Positions 7,910 to 17,458 of a stretch of DNA of 59,158 bases are shown piece by piece. The notes beneath the pieces were generated by a model that saw only the letters and a list, made by a program, of their open reading frames with translations, searched no databases and was not told the DNA's origin. The DNA lies in assembly GCA_938005315.1 (NCBI GenBank), contig CALLOB010000070.1, forward strand, positions 1 through 59,158. The letters run 5' to 3'. Each line of letters starts with the position of its first letter. Position 1 is the stretch's first letter. The position numbers were made by a program, and so were the translations under genes. The stretch comes from an uncultured Phycisphaerae bacterium (GTDB taxonomy: Bacteria; Planctomycetota; Phycisphaerae; UBA1845; PWPN01).

Positions 7910-9769
7910 TCACACGCCGGCCGGGGCCGGCCGGAAAGCGTGCTGCAGAACGGTCTCGATGAGGTTGTGCCGGTCGATCGGCTTGGTCGCATAGCCGTCG
8001 CATCCGGCCTGGAGGCACTTCTGTCGATCGGCCGGCATGGCATGCGCGGTCAGGGCCACCACCGGTCGCGTGTAGCCCGCCACGCGCAGCAGCCGCGTGG
8101 CCTCGTAGCCGTCGATCACCGGCATCTGCATGTCCATCAGCACCACGTCGAACGGCGTCCCGGCCCCCAGTGCGTCCATGGCCGCTTCCACCGCACGGCT
8201 GCCGTTCTCAACCACCGTCACTTCCGCGCCCGCCTTGCGCAGCACGTGGGCGATCAGCCGCTGATTGTCCGGCCCGTCTTCGGCCAGCAGCAGCCTCAGC
8301 CCTGCCAGTTGATTCCCTTCGGCCGCGACCCCGGCAGGGCTCGACTCGACGCGCGAGCCCTCGGCCTCGCCGGGATGCTCGATCAGCGGCACGCCCTCCA
8401 GCGATCCGACCGGCAGACAGATACGGAACCGCGTGCCCAGCCCCGGCTGCGTGTCGACGAGCTCCACGTCTCCCCCCAGCAGCCGCGCCAGGCGCCGGCT
8501 GATCGCCAGCCCCAGCCCCGTGCCCCCGAACTGCCGCCGGGCCGATGCATCAACCTGGGCAAACGGCTCAAAAAGCTGCCTGACCGCTTCCGACGGAATG
8601 CCGACCCCCGTGTCCACGACGTCCGCCTGCAGCAGCGCCCGCCCGTCGGCCTCCACCAGCCGGATCAGCAGCCGCACCCCGCCGACCTCCGTGAACTTGA
8701 TGGCATTGCCCACCACGTTGATCAGAATCTGGCGGAATCGCGTGGCGTCGGTCTCGATGGTCTCCGGCAGCGGCCCGAGGTATTCCAGATCCAGCACCAG
8801 GTTCTTGGCCTCGGCCCGCACTCGAAGCAGCGAGACCACATCGGCCAGCAGCTGGCCCGGCGAACACCGCGCCTTTTCCAGCGACATCCTCCCGGCCTCG
8901 ATCTTCGACAGATCCAGGATGTCGTTGATCAGGCCCAGCAGGTAGTCGCCGTTGCGTTTGATGATCGTCAGGGCCTCGATGCGCTCGGGCGGGGCCCGCT
9001 CGATATGGCCCTGCTCCAGCAGCACGTCCGCGAACCCCATGATCGCGGTCATCGGCGTGCGGATCTCATGGCTCATGTTCGCCAGGAATTCGCTCTTGGC
9101 CCGGCTGGCGGCCTCGGCGCTCACCCGGGCGCTCTCCAGCTCCACCCGCGTCTGCTCCTGACGGGTGATATCCAGGGCCAGCGACATCGCCCCCACCGGC
9201 CGCCCGTCCGCGCCGCGCAGCAGCGCGTTGCTCCACTGGCACAGGATCAGCCGCCCGTCCCGCGTCACGTTCTCGTTGACGATGTTGGTGCGGATCTCGC
9301 CTTCCAGGATCGCCCGGGCCACCTCGCCCAGCGGAACGTGCAGCTCCGGAGGCACCAGCAGCTCGAACAGGTTTCTGCCGATCGCCTCCTCACGCGACCA
9401 GCCGAACATCGACTCGGCCCGGCTGTTCCACCCCGTGATCCGTCCCTCCAGGTCCCACAGCACGAACGCCAGCGGAGCGGCGTCATAGACACTCCGATAC
9501 GTCTGCTCGCTGGCGGCCAGCAGCCGGGCCGCATCCTCGATCTCCCGCCGGGCCCGCCTGATCAGCAGTACCGCAACCGTCAGAATTCCTCCTGCCGGCA
9601 GCAGCATGCCGACGGCCGCCTCCGCCGCCCCCAGGCACAGGCAAACCAGGCCTCCGGCGGCCAGCAGCCCCCCCGCCGACGTGAATACCGGCATCAGCCG
9701 TTCCGCCAGATGCGCGGGCACGTGCAGCGGATGTCCACGGTTTCGGCAGTTGTTGTCGGTCATTCGCAT
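7910..9769 (-). CDS. hybrid sensor histidine kinase/response regulator with PAS domain
   Basis: From the ATG at 9769 (MRMTDNN; an ATG at 9763 is also possible) the protein has 619 residues. Residues about 26-71 form two hydrophobic segments, suggesting a short membrane anchor without a periplasmic sensor. A PAS domain spans about 90-205. A HisKA domain follows with the phospho-acceptor His234 in MSHEIRTP. The HATPase domain has NVVGNAIKFT (N box, from 351), DTGVGI and GGTGLGLAIS. A C-terminal receiver domain (about 490-610) carries the phosphorylatable Asp546 in LMDMQMP and Lys596 in TKP. No separate response-regulator gene is adjacent, so output must pass to an unlinked partner. The long upstream extension of this frame lacks domain similarity and was rejected. 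Confidence 0.93.
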   Translation of the reverse strand: MRMTDNNCRNRGHPLHVPAHLAERLMPVFTSAGGLLAAGGLVCLCLGAAEAAVGMLLPAGGILTVAVLLIRRARREIEDAARLLAASEQTYRSVYDAAPLAFVLWDLEGRITGWNSRAESMFGWSREEAIGRNLFELLVPPELHVPLGEVARAILEGEIRTNIVNENVTRDGRLILCQWSNALLRGADGRPVGAMSLALDITRQEQTRVELESARVSAEAASRAKSEFLANMSHEIRTPMTAIMGFADVLLEQGHIERAPPERIEALTIIKRNGDYLLGLINDILDLSKIEAGRMSLEKARCSPGQLLADVVSLLRVRAEAKNLVLDLEYLGPLPETIETDATRFRQILINVVGNAIKFTEVGGVRLLIRLVEADGRALLQADVVDTGVGIPSEAVRQLFEPFAQVDASARRQFGGTGLGLAISRRLARLLGGDVELVDTQPGLGTRFRICLPVGSLEGVPLIEHPGEAEGSRVESSPAGVAAEGNQLAGLRLLLAEDGPDNQRLIAHVLRKAGAEVTVVENGSRAVEAAMDALGAGTPFDVVLMDMQMPVIDGYEATRLLRVAGYTRPVVALTAHAMPADRQKCLQAGCDGYATKPIDRHNLIETVLQHAFRPAPAGV

Positions 9770-10117
9770 GAAGACGGTGGACCGCCCGCAGCCCTCCATC
9801 CCACATCGGCAACTCCCTGCCCGGAATACGCAGGTCCTCCCCCGGCCCCCACGGCAGCCCTCGGGTGTAATCGACCCATGTTCCACCCGCCATGAGCGAC
9901 TTGCCGGCGTTGAATTGCACAAAGCCGCATCCGGCCGGGGTTCTGTATTACCGGACGGCCCCACCAAGGCCAGAGACGGGCCGGGCGGGTCTCCAGCGCC
10001 GCCTGGGGTGCGGCCGGAGGATACCCGGTGCCGATAATATTCCCTGGACTCGCCCCCCCCGGTCCCGGGGTCGGCCCGGAACCGGGAGGCGGGACTTTGC
10101 ATACGGAGTTGAAGACC
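9770..10117. other. divergent intergenic region, histidine kinase/lipoprotein
   Basis: About 350 bases separate the leftward kinase gene from the rightward lipoprotein gene. It contains a very GC-rich, partly self-complementary tract near 10050-10090 and a GATAAT hexamer at 10033-10038 that could serve as a -10 box for the lipoprotein, without a good -35 partner. I see nothing else recognisable. Confidence 0.4.
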
Positions 10118-10660
10118 ATGCGTTACGGTTCGAAGCTCGACATCGTCTTGCCCGCGCTCGTCGCCGGTTGCGTTTCCGTCGATACCGGCCGGACACGCGT
10201 CGATGTGGGCGTGCCGCGAGCTCTCTACGCGGTGGACGTCCGGGCGGATGCCCCGGCCACCGAGGGGCCGCCCTATGCTCGCGCCCTGCGCAGGGCTGGA
10301 GACTACCAGGCCAGGGTGGCCGAGAAACTCGCCGAAGGCGACTGGGAGGATCTGGTCAAGCGGTCCGGCGAATGGGTTCAGCGTGTCCGCGAACTGTCGA
10401 GCTATGCCGAAAGCTCCCACGACTCGCTGTTATTCAGGCGATACTGCGATGAACTGCTGCGGCACGCCGAAAACGCACGCCATGCCGCCCTCGCCCGCGA
10501 TGGCGAGGGTTGCCGGCGGGCCCTGAACGCCGCCGACCCGGTACTGGCGAAGATCACGCGTACCTTCCCGCTCAGCGGGTCTCCGCCGGCCGCTGCGGCT
10601 TCGCCATCGCCTGCACCCGAGCCCGCTGCCGCCCCGACCGGCCGCCCGCTGGTCCCATGA
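10118..10660 (+). CDS. hypothetical lipoprotein, helical
   Basis: The ATG at 10118 follows GGAG by about 7 bases. The protein (180 aa) opens with a short signal sequence ending in the lipobox LVAGC. The mature part is mostly predicted helix, including LRRAGDYQARVAEKLAEGDW, SGEWVQRVRELSSY and FRRYCDELLRHAENARHAAL, a pattern compatible with a four-helix bundle of the cytochrome c-prime/SurE-unrelated helical type, but no CxxCH haem site is present. The C-terminus is Ala/Pro-rich. I do not recognise a family; an envelope location is the only supported inference. Confidence 0.7.
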   Translation: MRYGSKLDIVLPALVAGCVSVDTGRTRVDVGVPRALYAVDVRADAPATEGPPYARALRRAGDYQARVAEKLAEGDWEDLVKRSGEWVQRVRELSSYAESSHDSLLFRRYCDELLRHAENARHAALARDGEGCRRALNAADPVLAKITRTFPLSGSPPAAAASPSPAPEPAAAPTGRPLVP

Positions 10661-10675
10661 CCTCCGCACAGGCCA

Positions 10676-11125
10676 TCAGAACAGCCGGCGGGAGTCCAGC
10701 AGGATGCAGATGGGGCCGTCATTCTCGCTGGAAACGTCCATGTGGGCCCGGAAAACGCCCGTCGCCACCGGTAACCCTCCAGCCTGCAAGCCCTCGCAAA
10801 CCTGACGGTATATCGCCTCGGCCGATTCGGGCGGTGCCGCGGCCTCGAACGACGGACGCCGGCCTTTCCTCGCGTCGGCCTGCAGCGTGAACGCGCTGAT
10901 CACCAGCACCCCCCCGCCGACTTCCCCGACCGAGAGATTCATCTTGCCGGCCTGGTCGTTGAAGATCCGCAGCCCGGTGATCTTCTCGACGATATACGCC
11001 ACGTCCGTCGGACCGTCGTCGAGCCCCACGCCGACATAGACCAACAATCCCCGCCCGATTCGGCCGGTCACCCTCCCGGCGACCGTCACTTCCGCACGGG
11101 ATACACGCTGAACTGCCGCTCGCAT
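10676..11125 (-). CDS. dtd: D-aminoacyl-tRNA deacylase
   Basis: Dtd removes D-amino acids (and glycine from mischarged tRNA-Ala) and so protects translation. The protein has 149 residues, as usual, starting MRAAVQRVSRAEVTVAG and continuing GRGLLVYVGVGLDDGPTDVA. The chirality-checking cross-subunit loop appears as SAFTLQAD, where SQFTL is the commoner form, and the C-terminal Gly-cisPro element as NDGPICILLDS, where NxGPVT is commoner. Both motifs are recognisable but variant. It is convergent with the lipoprotein gene, with 15 bases between them. Confidence 0.93.
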   Translation of the reverse strand: MRAAVQRVSRAEVTVAGRVTGRIGRGLLVYVGVGLDDGPTDVAYIVEKITGLRIFNDQAGKMNLSVGEVGGGVLVISAFTLQADARKGRRPSFEAAAPPESAEAIYRQVCEGLQAGGLPVATGVFRAHMDVSSENDGPICILLDSRRLF

Positions 11126-11178
11126 GCTGCCCGTTCCCCGGGTTCAGGGCCTCGCCGGCCCGCGCCCGCCCGCAACCG

Positions 11179-13014
11179 TCACCGGCCGGCCAGACCCGTC
11201 CACAACGTCGCCGCCGCCAGCCCCGCTCCCGCCGCTATCAGACCCCATGCCGCCGCGCGCCCCAGCCGGTGCCGCCAGACCATCCCCGACCCGGCCAGTA
11301 TCAGTCCCGCCAGCGCCGCGGCCATGTGCCCCGGCGACAGGCCTGGTCCGCCGATCCAGAAACGCAGATGCCATACGCCAGCCCCCAGACACACCACCGA
11401 AACCGCCGCCAGCGTCGCAGGACCTGTCACCAGCCCTGCCAAAAGGTAGTTGGCTGCAAGCAGAGCGTAGGTCGCAGGTGCCTGCCAGGGCGGCGTCCGC
11501 ATCGCGTCGCCCATCACCGTGCCGATGACTGCCAGAGCCGGCCCGATGAGAACGCCGGTGACCAGCAGCGGCTCGAAAAAAGCTCGCCGCGTTCTGCTCC
11601 GCAAAGCCGCCCCCGCAAGCAACGACGCCGCCGCAGCCGTCCCGGCGGCGACCAGCGGCCAGTGAGCGACCAGTCGGTCGCGAGGTTGTACCCCGACGGC
11701 CCGGGCCAGCACGAACACTCCCAAAGCCGCGGCCGCGAGCACCGCCAGCCAGGCCAGCGTCGCCTTGCCTGTACGCCGGGCTGCGCCGGAGAGCGACAGG
11801 AAGAGCATCGCGCCGCCGGTCAGCCCCCAGGCCCAACGCGCCGGGCTGTTGTCGCGCGTGTCCACATACGGTAGCAGCGGCCAGACCGCCAGCTGCGTTA
11901 GGACCAGCACCCCCGTCACCCCGGCAATGAAGCCGACGCGCCGGCTGACCGGAATCAGCCGCCCCGCGGTCGTCCAGGCGGCCCCGGCGTCCAACTGGTC
12001 TTCCCAGACCGTCGCGAGCCAGTGCCAGAACCAGACCATCACCGCCAGCCCCCCAACCGCGCGGCTGAAAACGGTCGGGAAGTACGCCGAGGCCTCAGCA
12101 TACCTGTCCGGAAGCCCGATCATGGTGAGCGCAACCACCGCCAGGGTGATCAACCCCAGCCCGATGTCCGCCAGGCTCTCGCCCCATCGGCGGTGACACA
12201 ACGCCAACATCGCCGCCCCCCCCGCCACCGCTCCCGCAGCCGTCCACGGCACCGTCACCAGAACACAGGCCAGAATCAGCACCACGATCCCCGTCAGTCC
12301 GGCGCTGTGCCTGAAACCCGGCCACGAAGGCAGCCAGGTCGTCAGGTGTTCCAAGCGGTCCGGCCAGGCCGCGACCCGGCGACGGTGCTCCAGGCGGCCC
12401 TGGATGATGGTGAATATGGCGGTCACGCCGGCCGTCCAGAGCATGAAGACCCCCAGCCAGTCGCGCGAGTACACCGCCTGGGCGATGCCAGCCGATGTCC
12501 GCACCTCCCGAACGGCTTCCAGCTGCAGCGCGCCCCACAGCCCGGCCAGGATGAAGATCCAGAAAAGGCCCGTGACCAGCATCCCGGACCGGTACACCCG
12601 ACGATGAATCGCCGCGGCCCCCGCAACGGCCGCCAGATCGACCAGCCCGCCCGGCCAGATGTGCGCCCGCAGGGTACGTCCATAACTGAAAGCCGTGGTC
12701 CGGCAGAGAACCTCCACGCAGGCGACAAACAGCATGGAGATCACGACGATCAGGCCCATGACGAGTGCGGCCACCCCCAGCACCGCCACCATGTCACGGC
12801 CTGTCTGGCGGCGCACCACAGCCGGCGCCACCCGATGAAGCGCCAGGTTGCATAACGCCCACATCAGGCCGGCCGCCGCGCAGGCGTGTGTCAGAGACTC
12901 GGCCGGGGGCGCCTCGTTCCACAAGAGCTGACGCTGAATCAGAACCGTGCTGAGGGACAGGGCCGCGACCAGCATCGAAAAGGTCAGACCCACCGGCAAG
13001 CGACCTGCGGCCAA
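11179..13014 (-). CDS. large multi-pass membrane protein of unknown function
   Basis: The protein consists almost entirely of hydrophobic segments; I count about 14 to 16 possible membrane helices over 611 residues, with short polar loops and no soluble domain. No transporter signature, catalytic motif or Walker site is visible. Start choice is uncertain: TTG at 13014 follows AGGGAGA by 6 bases, while GTG at 12993 and ATG at 12975 are in the same frame. The frame extends further into the upstream isomerase gene, but that part reads as its shadow. The gap to that gene is 17 bases, so they are probably co-transcribed. Confidence 0.75.
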   Translation of the reverse strand: MAAGRLPVGLTFSMLVAALSLSTVLIQRQLLWNEAPPAESLTHACAAAGLMWALCNLALHRVAPAVVRRQTGRDMVAVLGVAALVMGLIVVISMLFVACVEVLCRTTAFSYGRTLRAHIWPGGLVDLAAVAGAAAIHRRVYRSGMLVTGLFWIFILAGLWGALQLEAVREVRTSAGIAQAVYSRDWLGVFMLWTAGVTAIFTIIQGRLEHRRRVAAWPDRLEHLTTWLPSWPGFRHSAGLTGIVVLILACVLVTVPWTAAGAVAGGAAMLALCHRRWGESLADIGLGLITLAVVALTMIGLPDRYAEASAYFPTVFSRAVGGLAVMVWFWHWLATVWEDQLDAGAAWTTAGRLIPVSRRVGFIAGVTGVLVLTQLAVWPLLPYVDTRDNSPARWAWGLTGGAMLFLSLSGAARRTGKATLAWLAVLAAAALGVFVLARAVGVQPRDRLVAHWPLVAAGTAAAASLLAGAALRSRTRRAFFEPLLVTGVLIGPALAVIGTVMGDAMRTPPWQAPATYALLAANYLLAGLVTGPATLAAVSVVCLGAGVWHLRFWIGGPGLSPGHMAAALAGLILAGSGMVWRHRLGRAAAWGLIAAGAGLAAATLWTGLAGR

Positions 13015-13031
13015 CGGCAATCTCCCTGGGA

Positions 13032-13946
13032 TCAGGACGAAGTCCGCGGACGGTGCCCCTGCGGGACGGCCAGCCGGGGGGCGTTCTTGTCGCCCTTGTA
13101 GGCGGTCAACTCGGGCGTGTTCTCGAAACGCTCGATCATCGCCCGCATGCGGCCGGCCGCCGTGGAGAGCGCCTGGTCGGGTTCGCACAGGGACGGCGCG
13201 TCCAGCTTGGGCCACTCGAACACCAGGAGCTCAGAAGCCCCGATGCCGGCCAGCAGGGCGTAGCAATAGTCCAGCTCCAGGTGGCCTTCTCCCGGCAGTG
13301 CACAGCTCTCCGGTCGCAGCGTCACCGGCGAGAGGCGCGCGTCGGTCCACGCGGCCATCGCGATCCGCCGCCCGAGCCGCGGAATCGCCAGGCTCGGCGT
13401 GTCTCCCGCCGCCCATGCCCGCAACGGACTCCAGCAGACCTGCACGCCCGGGTGCCCCAGGGCGTCCAGCAGCAGCCACATGTCGCGGCTCGCGGCCACT
13501 ACCCCGGTGTTGTCCAGCAGCAGCGTTACACCGGCGTCCGATGCCGCGGACGCCAGCTCGCCCAGCACCGCTGAGGCCGAAGTCAGCACCTGCCCGCGGT
13601 CCTGATCGCCGGAGAACGACGCCGGTCTCAGCTTGACGAAGGGACAGTCCAAAGCGACGGCCAGATCAATGTATTCCTTGGCCCGCGCTACCGTGCCGTC
13701 CGACACTGCGGGACCCCACCAGACGAATCGCTCGTGCATGGTCAGGCAGGCCAGGGGAAGGCCGGCGTCCCGGCACGTCCTCGACACATGCCCGGGATCC
13801 GTGGTCAGCGCCGCGCACAACGGCAGATCCATCTGCCTCTCCAGGCCGTGAATCTCCAGCGATTGAAAGCCTGTCTCGGCTCCCCTGGAGACCACCATCT
13901 CCAGATCCCAGTCCGGGCAGGCCAGTGTACTGAAACCGATCTGCAT
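13032..13946 (-). CDS. sugar phosphate isomerase/epimerase, metal-site-poor
   Basis: This 304-residue protein has the xylose-isomerase-like TIM-barrel plan: MQIGFSTLACPDWDLEMVVS, GFQSLEIHGL, PFVKLRPASFSG, VTLLLDNTGVV, VQVCWSPLRAW and a final LLVFEWPKLD. The second-strand Glu and the last-strand Glu are present, but the usual Glu in VTLLLEN is Asp or Asn here (LLLDNTG) and the HxHxKD region is replaced by AMAAWTDARL. It may have altered or lost metal chemistry. It is divergent from the aldolase gene and apparently co-transcribed with the membrane-protein gene. Confidence 0.85.
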   Translation of the reverse strand: MQIGFSTLACPDWDLEMVVSRGAETGFQSLEIHGLERQMDLPLCAALTTDPGHVSRTCRDAGLPLACLTMHERFVWWGPAVSDGTVARAKEYIDLAVALDCPFVKLRPASFSGDQDRGQVLTSASAVLGELASAASDAGVTLLLDNTGVVAASRDMWLLLDALGHPGVQVCWSPLRAWAAGDTPSLAIPRLGRRIAMAAWTDARLSPVTLRPESCALPGEGHLELDYCYALLAGIGASELLVFEWPKLDAPSLCEPDQALSTAAGRMRAMIERFENTPELTAYKGDKNAPRLAVPQGHRPRTSS

Positions 13947-14194
13947 AAGGGCCTCGCCAGACGTTCGCCGAGCCGAGCCGATCCGCTTATGAGCCAGCCA
14001 CTTACGGTCACAGACTATGCCGGATGGCCCGAGCGGTCAACCGTCGGCAGGCCGGCCGTCCCCCGGCGAAATGCACCCGTCAGGAGCAAGGCCCGTACGC
14101 CCCCCGTCAAACATGCAGGGGCACATTCGATCGAGTTGACTTTCATGCCGTCCGTGCCGATCATGGTGGAGCGATCCTGTTCAGGAGGCACCGC

Positions 14195-15160
14195 ATGCAG
14201 AAGGCGCCCTGGGTCACCTATCGGCCGGAGTTGAAGGTTCTGGACTGCACCATCCGCGACGGAGGCCTGTGCAACGACCACGCCTTCGACGACGGCTTCG
14301 TCAAGGCGGTTTACGACACCTGTGTCCAGGCCGGCGTGGACTACATGGAGATGGGCTACAAGGCCTCCAAGCGCATCTTCGCCCGCGACCGCTTCGGCGC
14401 CTGGAAGTTCTGCGACGAGGACGACCTGCGCCGCATCGTCGGCGACAACCCGACGTCCCTGAAACTGGCGGCCATGGCGGATGCCGAGAAGACCGACTAT
14501 AAAACCGACATTCTGCCCAAAAAGGACAGCGTCCTGGACGTGATCCGCGTGGCCACCTACGTCCACCAGATCCCCACCGCGGTGGACATGATCAAGGACG
14601 CCTACGACAAGGGCTACGAGGTGACCGCCAACCTGATGTCCGTGTCGGTGATCCAGGAACCCGAGCTCGACCAGGCACTCGAGGTGCTGGTCGAGACGCC
14701 GGCGAGCACCATCGTGGTGGTGGACAGCTTCGGCGCCCTGTACGGCGAACAGATCGAAATCCTAGTCAAAAAATACCGGGCCGCGATCGGTGACCGCCCC
14801 AAGGAGGTCGGCATCCACGCCCACAACAACCAGCAGCTGGCCTTCGCCAACACCATCGAGGCGATCATCCACGGCGCCAACCGCGTGGACGCGACCATGG
14901 GAGGCCTGGGCCGCGGGGCCGGCAACTGTCCGATGGAACTGCTGCTGGGCTTCCTGCGCAACCCTAAGTTCGACATCCGCCCGGTCTACGAGCTCCTGCA
15001 GAACCACATCGTCGATCTGCAGAAGAAGATCGAGTGGGGGCCGCTGGTGCCCTACATCATCACCGGACAGTTCAACCAGCACCCCCGCGCCGCCATGGCC
15101 ATCCTGGAGACCGACCGCCGGCACCGGTACGTCGAGTTCTACGACGAATGTTGCGAATAG
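14195..15160 (+). CDS. HMG-CoA lyase-like/DRE-TIM aldolase catalytic domain protein
   Basis: The 321-residue protein starts VLDCTIRDGGLCNDHAFD, the DRE-TIM metallolyase signature in which Arg and Asp of the LDCTxRDGG block are catalytic and metal-binding. IHAHNNQQLAFAN supplies the two metal-binding His residues, and NRVDATMGGLGRGAGNCPME is the glycine-rich loop seen in 4-hydroxy-2-oxovalerate aldolases and homocitrate synthase relatives. It should catalyse an aldol or Claisen-type carbon bond reaction; the substrate is unknown. The ATG at 14195 follows a strong CAGGAGG. The next gene is a B12-dependent radical SAM enzyme on the same strand, 189 bases on. Confidence 0.9.
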   Translation: MQKAPWVTYRPELKVLDCTIRDGGLCNDHAFDDGFVKAVYDTCVQAGVDYMEMGYKASKRIFARDRFGAWKFCDEDDLRRIVGDNPTSLKLAAMADAEKTDYKTDILPKKDSVLDVIRVATYVHQIPTAVDMIKDAYDKGYEVTANLMSVSVIQEPELDQALEVLVETPASTIVVVDSFGALYGEQIEILVKKYRAAIGDRPKEVGIHAHNNQQLAFANTIEAIIHGANRVDATMGGLGRGAGNCPMELLLGFLRNPKFDIRPVYELLQNHIVDLQKKIEWGPLVPYIITGQFNQHPRAAMAILETDRRHRYVEFYDECCE

Positions 15161-15349
15161 GAGGCGCCGGCCGCTGGGACGTCCATTTGGCCGCTTTTCG
15201 TGACCGGCACGGGTCGGGTCGGAGGAGTCTCCATGCCGGATTGATCTTGACTTCCCGGCCGTTCAGGCCTACAAGCTGAAGTCCGCCGGAACGTTACGCG
15301 TCTATGTCTCCCCGACGGGATTCCGGCCGGGGTTCGCGGGGTGCCTGGA

Positions 15350-17191
15350 ATGCGGGTGCTGTTTATCTATCCCAACCTCAACGCGGAGGAAGGTTTCAAC
15401 CATGGCATCGCGGATCTCTCCGGCGGGCTGCGGGCCCGCGGCCACGTCACCGGCCTGATCAACATCAATGAGGCCCTCTACGAGATCCCCACGAACGCGC
15501 AGATCGTCCAGCGGGTGCGGGACTGGAAGCCGGACCTGGTCGCCTTCAGTGTGATGACCCAGCAGTACAGGTACGCCCTGAGGCTGGCCCGGGATATTCG
15601 CGCCGCCCTCCCCTCGCTGCCACTGGCCGTCGGCGGGGTGCACTGCATCATGTGCACCCAGGAGGTCAAGAATGACGGGTTGTGGGACTTCATCGGCGTC
15701 GGCGAGTGCGACGACGCCTTTCCGGAACTCCTGGACCGTCTCCAGGCGGGTGATCCCTCGTTCCAGGAGGTGCCCAACTTCTGCATCCGCCGCCCCGACG
15801 GGACCTACCGCCAAAATCCCCCCGGCCCCTACCCCGACCTGGCATCCCTGCCTCCCAAGGACTACGAGATCTACGATCTGCCGCACATGCTGGCCCGGAA
15901 GAACGGCTGGCAGAGCATCCTCACCAGCCGCGGCTGCCCCTACCGCTGCACCTACTGCTTCAATCACGAGGTCACTGACCGCTACCTTGAGGAGGGCGGG
16001 CATTCCCGGCGCAGCTACCTGCGGCACTACCCCATCGACCGCATGATAGGCGAGCTCCGCGAGCTGCGGAAGCGTCATCCGGCCATCGAGACGTTCATCT
16101 TCGACGACGACCTGTTCACGCTCAACAAGGACTACTGCATCGCCTTCGCCCGGGCCTATGCCGACGCCGACATCGGCGTGCCCTACGTGCTCAACGCCCA
16201 CGTCCAGACCTTCACCGAGCCCGTGGCGCGGGCTCTGTCCGAATCGCCGTGCATGATCGTCAAGTTCGGCGTCGAGAGCGGCAGCGCCGAATTGCGCAAG
16301 AAAGTCCTCGAACGCCACATGAGCAATCAGGCGATTGAGGAGGCCTTCGCCCTCTGCCGCCAGTACGGCCTGCACACCTCGGCTTTCCTGATGTTCGGGC
16401 TGCCCTACGAGACCCGGGCGATGATGGAGGAGACGATCGACCTGATGGCCCGGGTCCGCCCCGGACGGATGCGCTGGGCGATCTTTTTCCCCTTTCCCGG
16501 CACCAAAAGCCACACTATCTGCCGGCTCGGCGACCTGATCGACTACCGCAGGATGGACGCCATGGACAACTACTTCTGCGGATCCTGTCTGAAGTTCGAT
16601 CCGGCCACCGACCTGTTCATCCGCAAGCTCCAGCGTACCTTCCACTGGCACGTCAACGCCCGCGCTGGCCTGCCGCTCTCGGCCGATTACGCCCGGCTGG
16701 TCGATGAGATCGAGCGGCTCGACGCCGACCAGTGGGCCGCGGTCTCCGAGTCGATCCTGGCCCGTGACCGGGAGCTGTCGAACGGCTACCTCTCCCGTGT
16801 CACCCCCGGCGATGCCGCCGCCCACCGGTTCAGACACTACTCGATCCGCTATACCGAGGTCATGGCCGTGGACAGCGACTTCGTCCTGGCCGAGAAGGGG
16901 CAGTACAAGAACCTCGCCGCCCGCCGATGGAAGGCCTTCCGCGAGTCCATCGAACAGTCCCGGGCTGCCGGCGCCGCCGCGGCTTCCAGACCGGATGACG
17001 AAAACGCCTCTCCCGGGGGCCTGCCCGCGCTGAGCGTGCTGGAATCCGACGGTCCCGCCCCCGAGTGGCGTTCCATACCCCGAGACGGCAGCGGCCTGGG
17101 AGCCGCGGGAGCCCGGATGCTGCGAACCGGCTCCCCGGCCGGCGGACTCTATCAGATCAATCTTCTTTCACCCCGAAGCGGCGGCCAATGA
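15350..17191 (+). CDS. cobalamin-binding radical SAM enzyme
   Basis: The N-terminal about 140 residues (MRVLFIYPNL, then LVAFSVMTQQYRYALRLARD and LAVGGVHC) form a Rossmann-like B12-binding domain, which in this class often lacks the DxHxxG motif; I see no DxHxxG here. The radical SAM core follows with the 4Fe-4S triad Cys196, Cys200, Cys203 in RGCPYRCTYC, then FIFDDDLFT, KFGVESGS and AFLMFGLPYET. About 190 C-terminal residues are unassigned. Such proteins methylate unreactive carbons or rearrange substrates. The ATG at 15350 and a GTG at 15341 are both possible starts. Lying after the aldolase suggests a joint pathway, perhaps for a modified sugar or lipid; that is inference. Confidence 0.92.
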   Translation: MRVLFIYPNLNAEEGFNHGIADLSGGLRARGHVTGLININEALYEIPTNAQIVQRVRDWKPDLVAFSVMTQQYRYALRLARDIRAALPSLPLAVGGVHCIMCTQEVKNDGLWDFIGVGECDDAFPELLDRLQAGDPSFQEVPNFCIRRPDGTYRQNPPGPYPDLASLPPKDYEIYDLPHMLARKNGWQSILTSRGCPYRCTYCFNHEVTDRYLEEGGHSRRSYLRHYPIDRMIGELRELRKRHPAIETFIFDDDLFTLNKDYCIAFARAYADADIGVPYVLNAHVQTFTEPVARALSESPCMIVKFGVESGSAELRKKVLERHMSNQAIEEAFALCRQYGLHTSAFLMFGLPYETRAMMEETIDLMARVRPGRMRWAIFFPFPGTKSHTICRLGDLIDYRRMDAMDNYFCGSCLKFDPATDLFIRKLQRTFHWHVNARAGLPLSADYARLVDEIERLDADQWAAVSESILARDRELSNGYLSRVTPGDAAAHRFRHYSIRYTEVMAVDSDFVLAEKGQYKNLAARRWKAFRESIEQSRAAGAAAASRPDDENASPGGLPALSVLESDGPAPEWRSIPRDGSGLGAAGARMLRTGSPAGGLYQINLLSPRSGGQ

Positions 17192-17240
17192 CCCCTCAGA
17201 CGGCTTTCCAGGGGCGGACAGCACGGGCCCGGTGGTCCGT

Positions 17241-17264
17241 GGCCCCAACGGAGCGGGGCCCTCC
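17241..17264. repeat. GC-rich palindromic repeat, copy 1
   Basis: GGCCCC at the left and GGGGCC at 17255-17260 flank an ACGGAG-containing loop, followed by CTCC. A nearly identical unit occurs at 59105-59130. Both lie in spacers after or between genes, so they may be REP-like elements. Confidence 0.5.
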
Positions 17265-17458
17265 GTCGGCATCCCCCGGCTGACCTGCCGGACTGCATAT
17301 TTCCCCCCCCCCGGGGCAATCGGCGAGGGCCATAACGGGCACGGATCCAGTTGTCGCGACTCCTCGCCGGCTGCTTGATGGTCCCTTTGGAACCGGTTAA
17401 AAACAGGGCAAAAGCCAAAACACCCATACAGGCGCCAGCCACCATCGGAGGACTTGTC

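Noticed and set aside
7940-9895. Long open frame antisense to the histidine kinase
   Set aside because: It is a shadow of high-GC codons on the other strand, with Arg/Pro/Gln-rich low-complexity product and no domain; the kinase frame shows complete motifs.
17351-17458. N-terminal extension of the Tat oxidoreductase
   Set aside because: The extension reads as non-coding; the ATG at 17459 has a GGAGG site and starts a proper twin-arginine signal.
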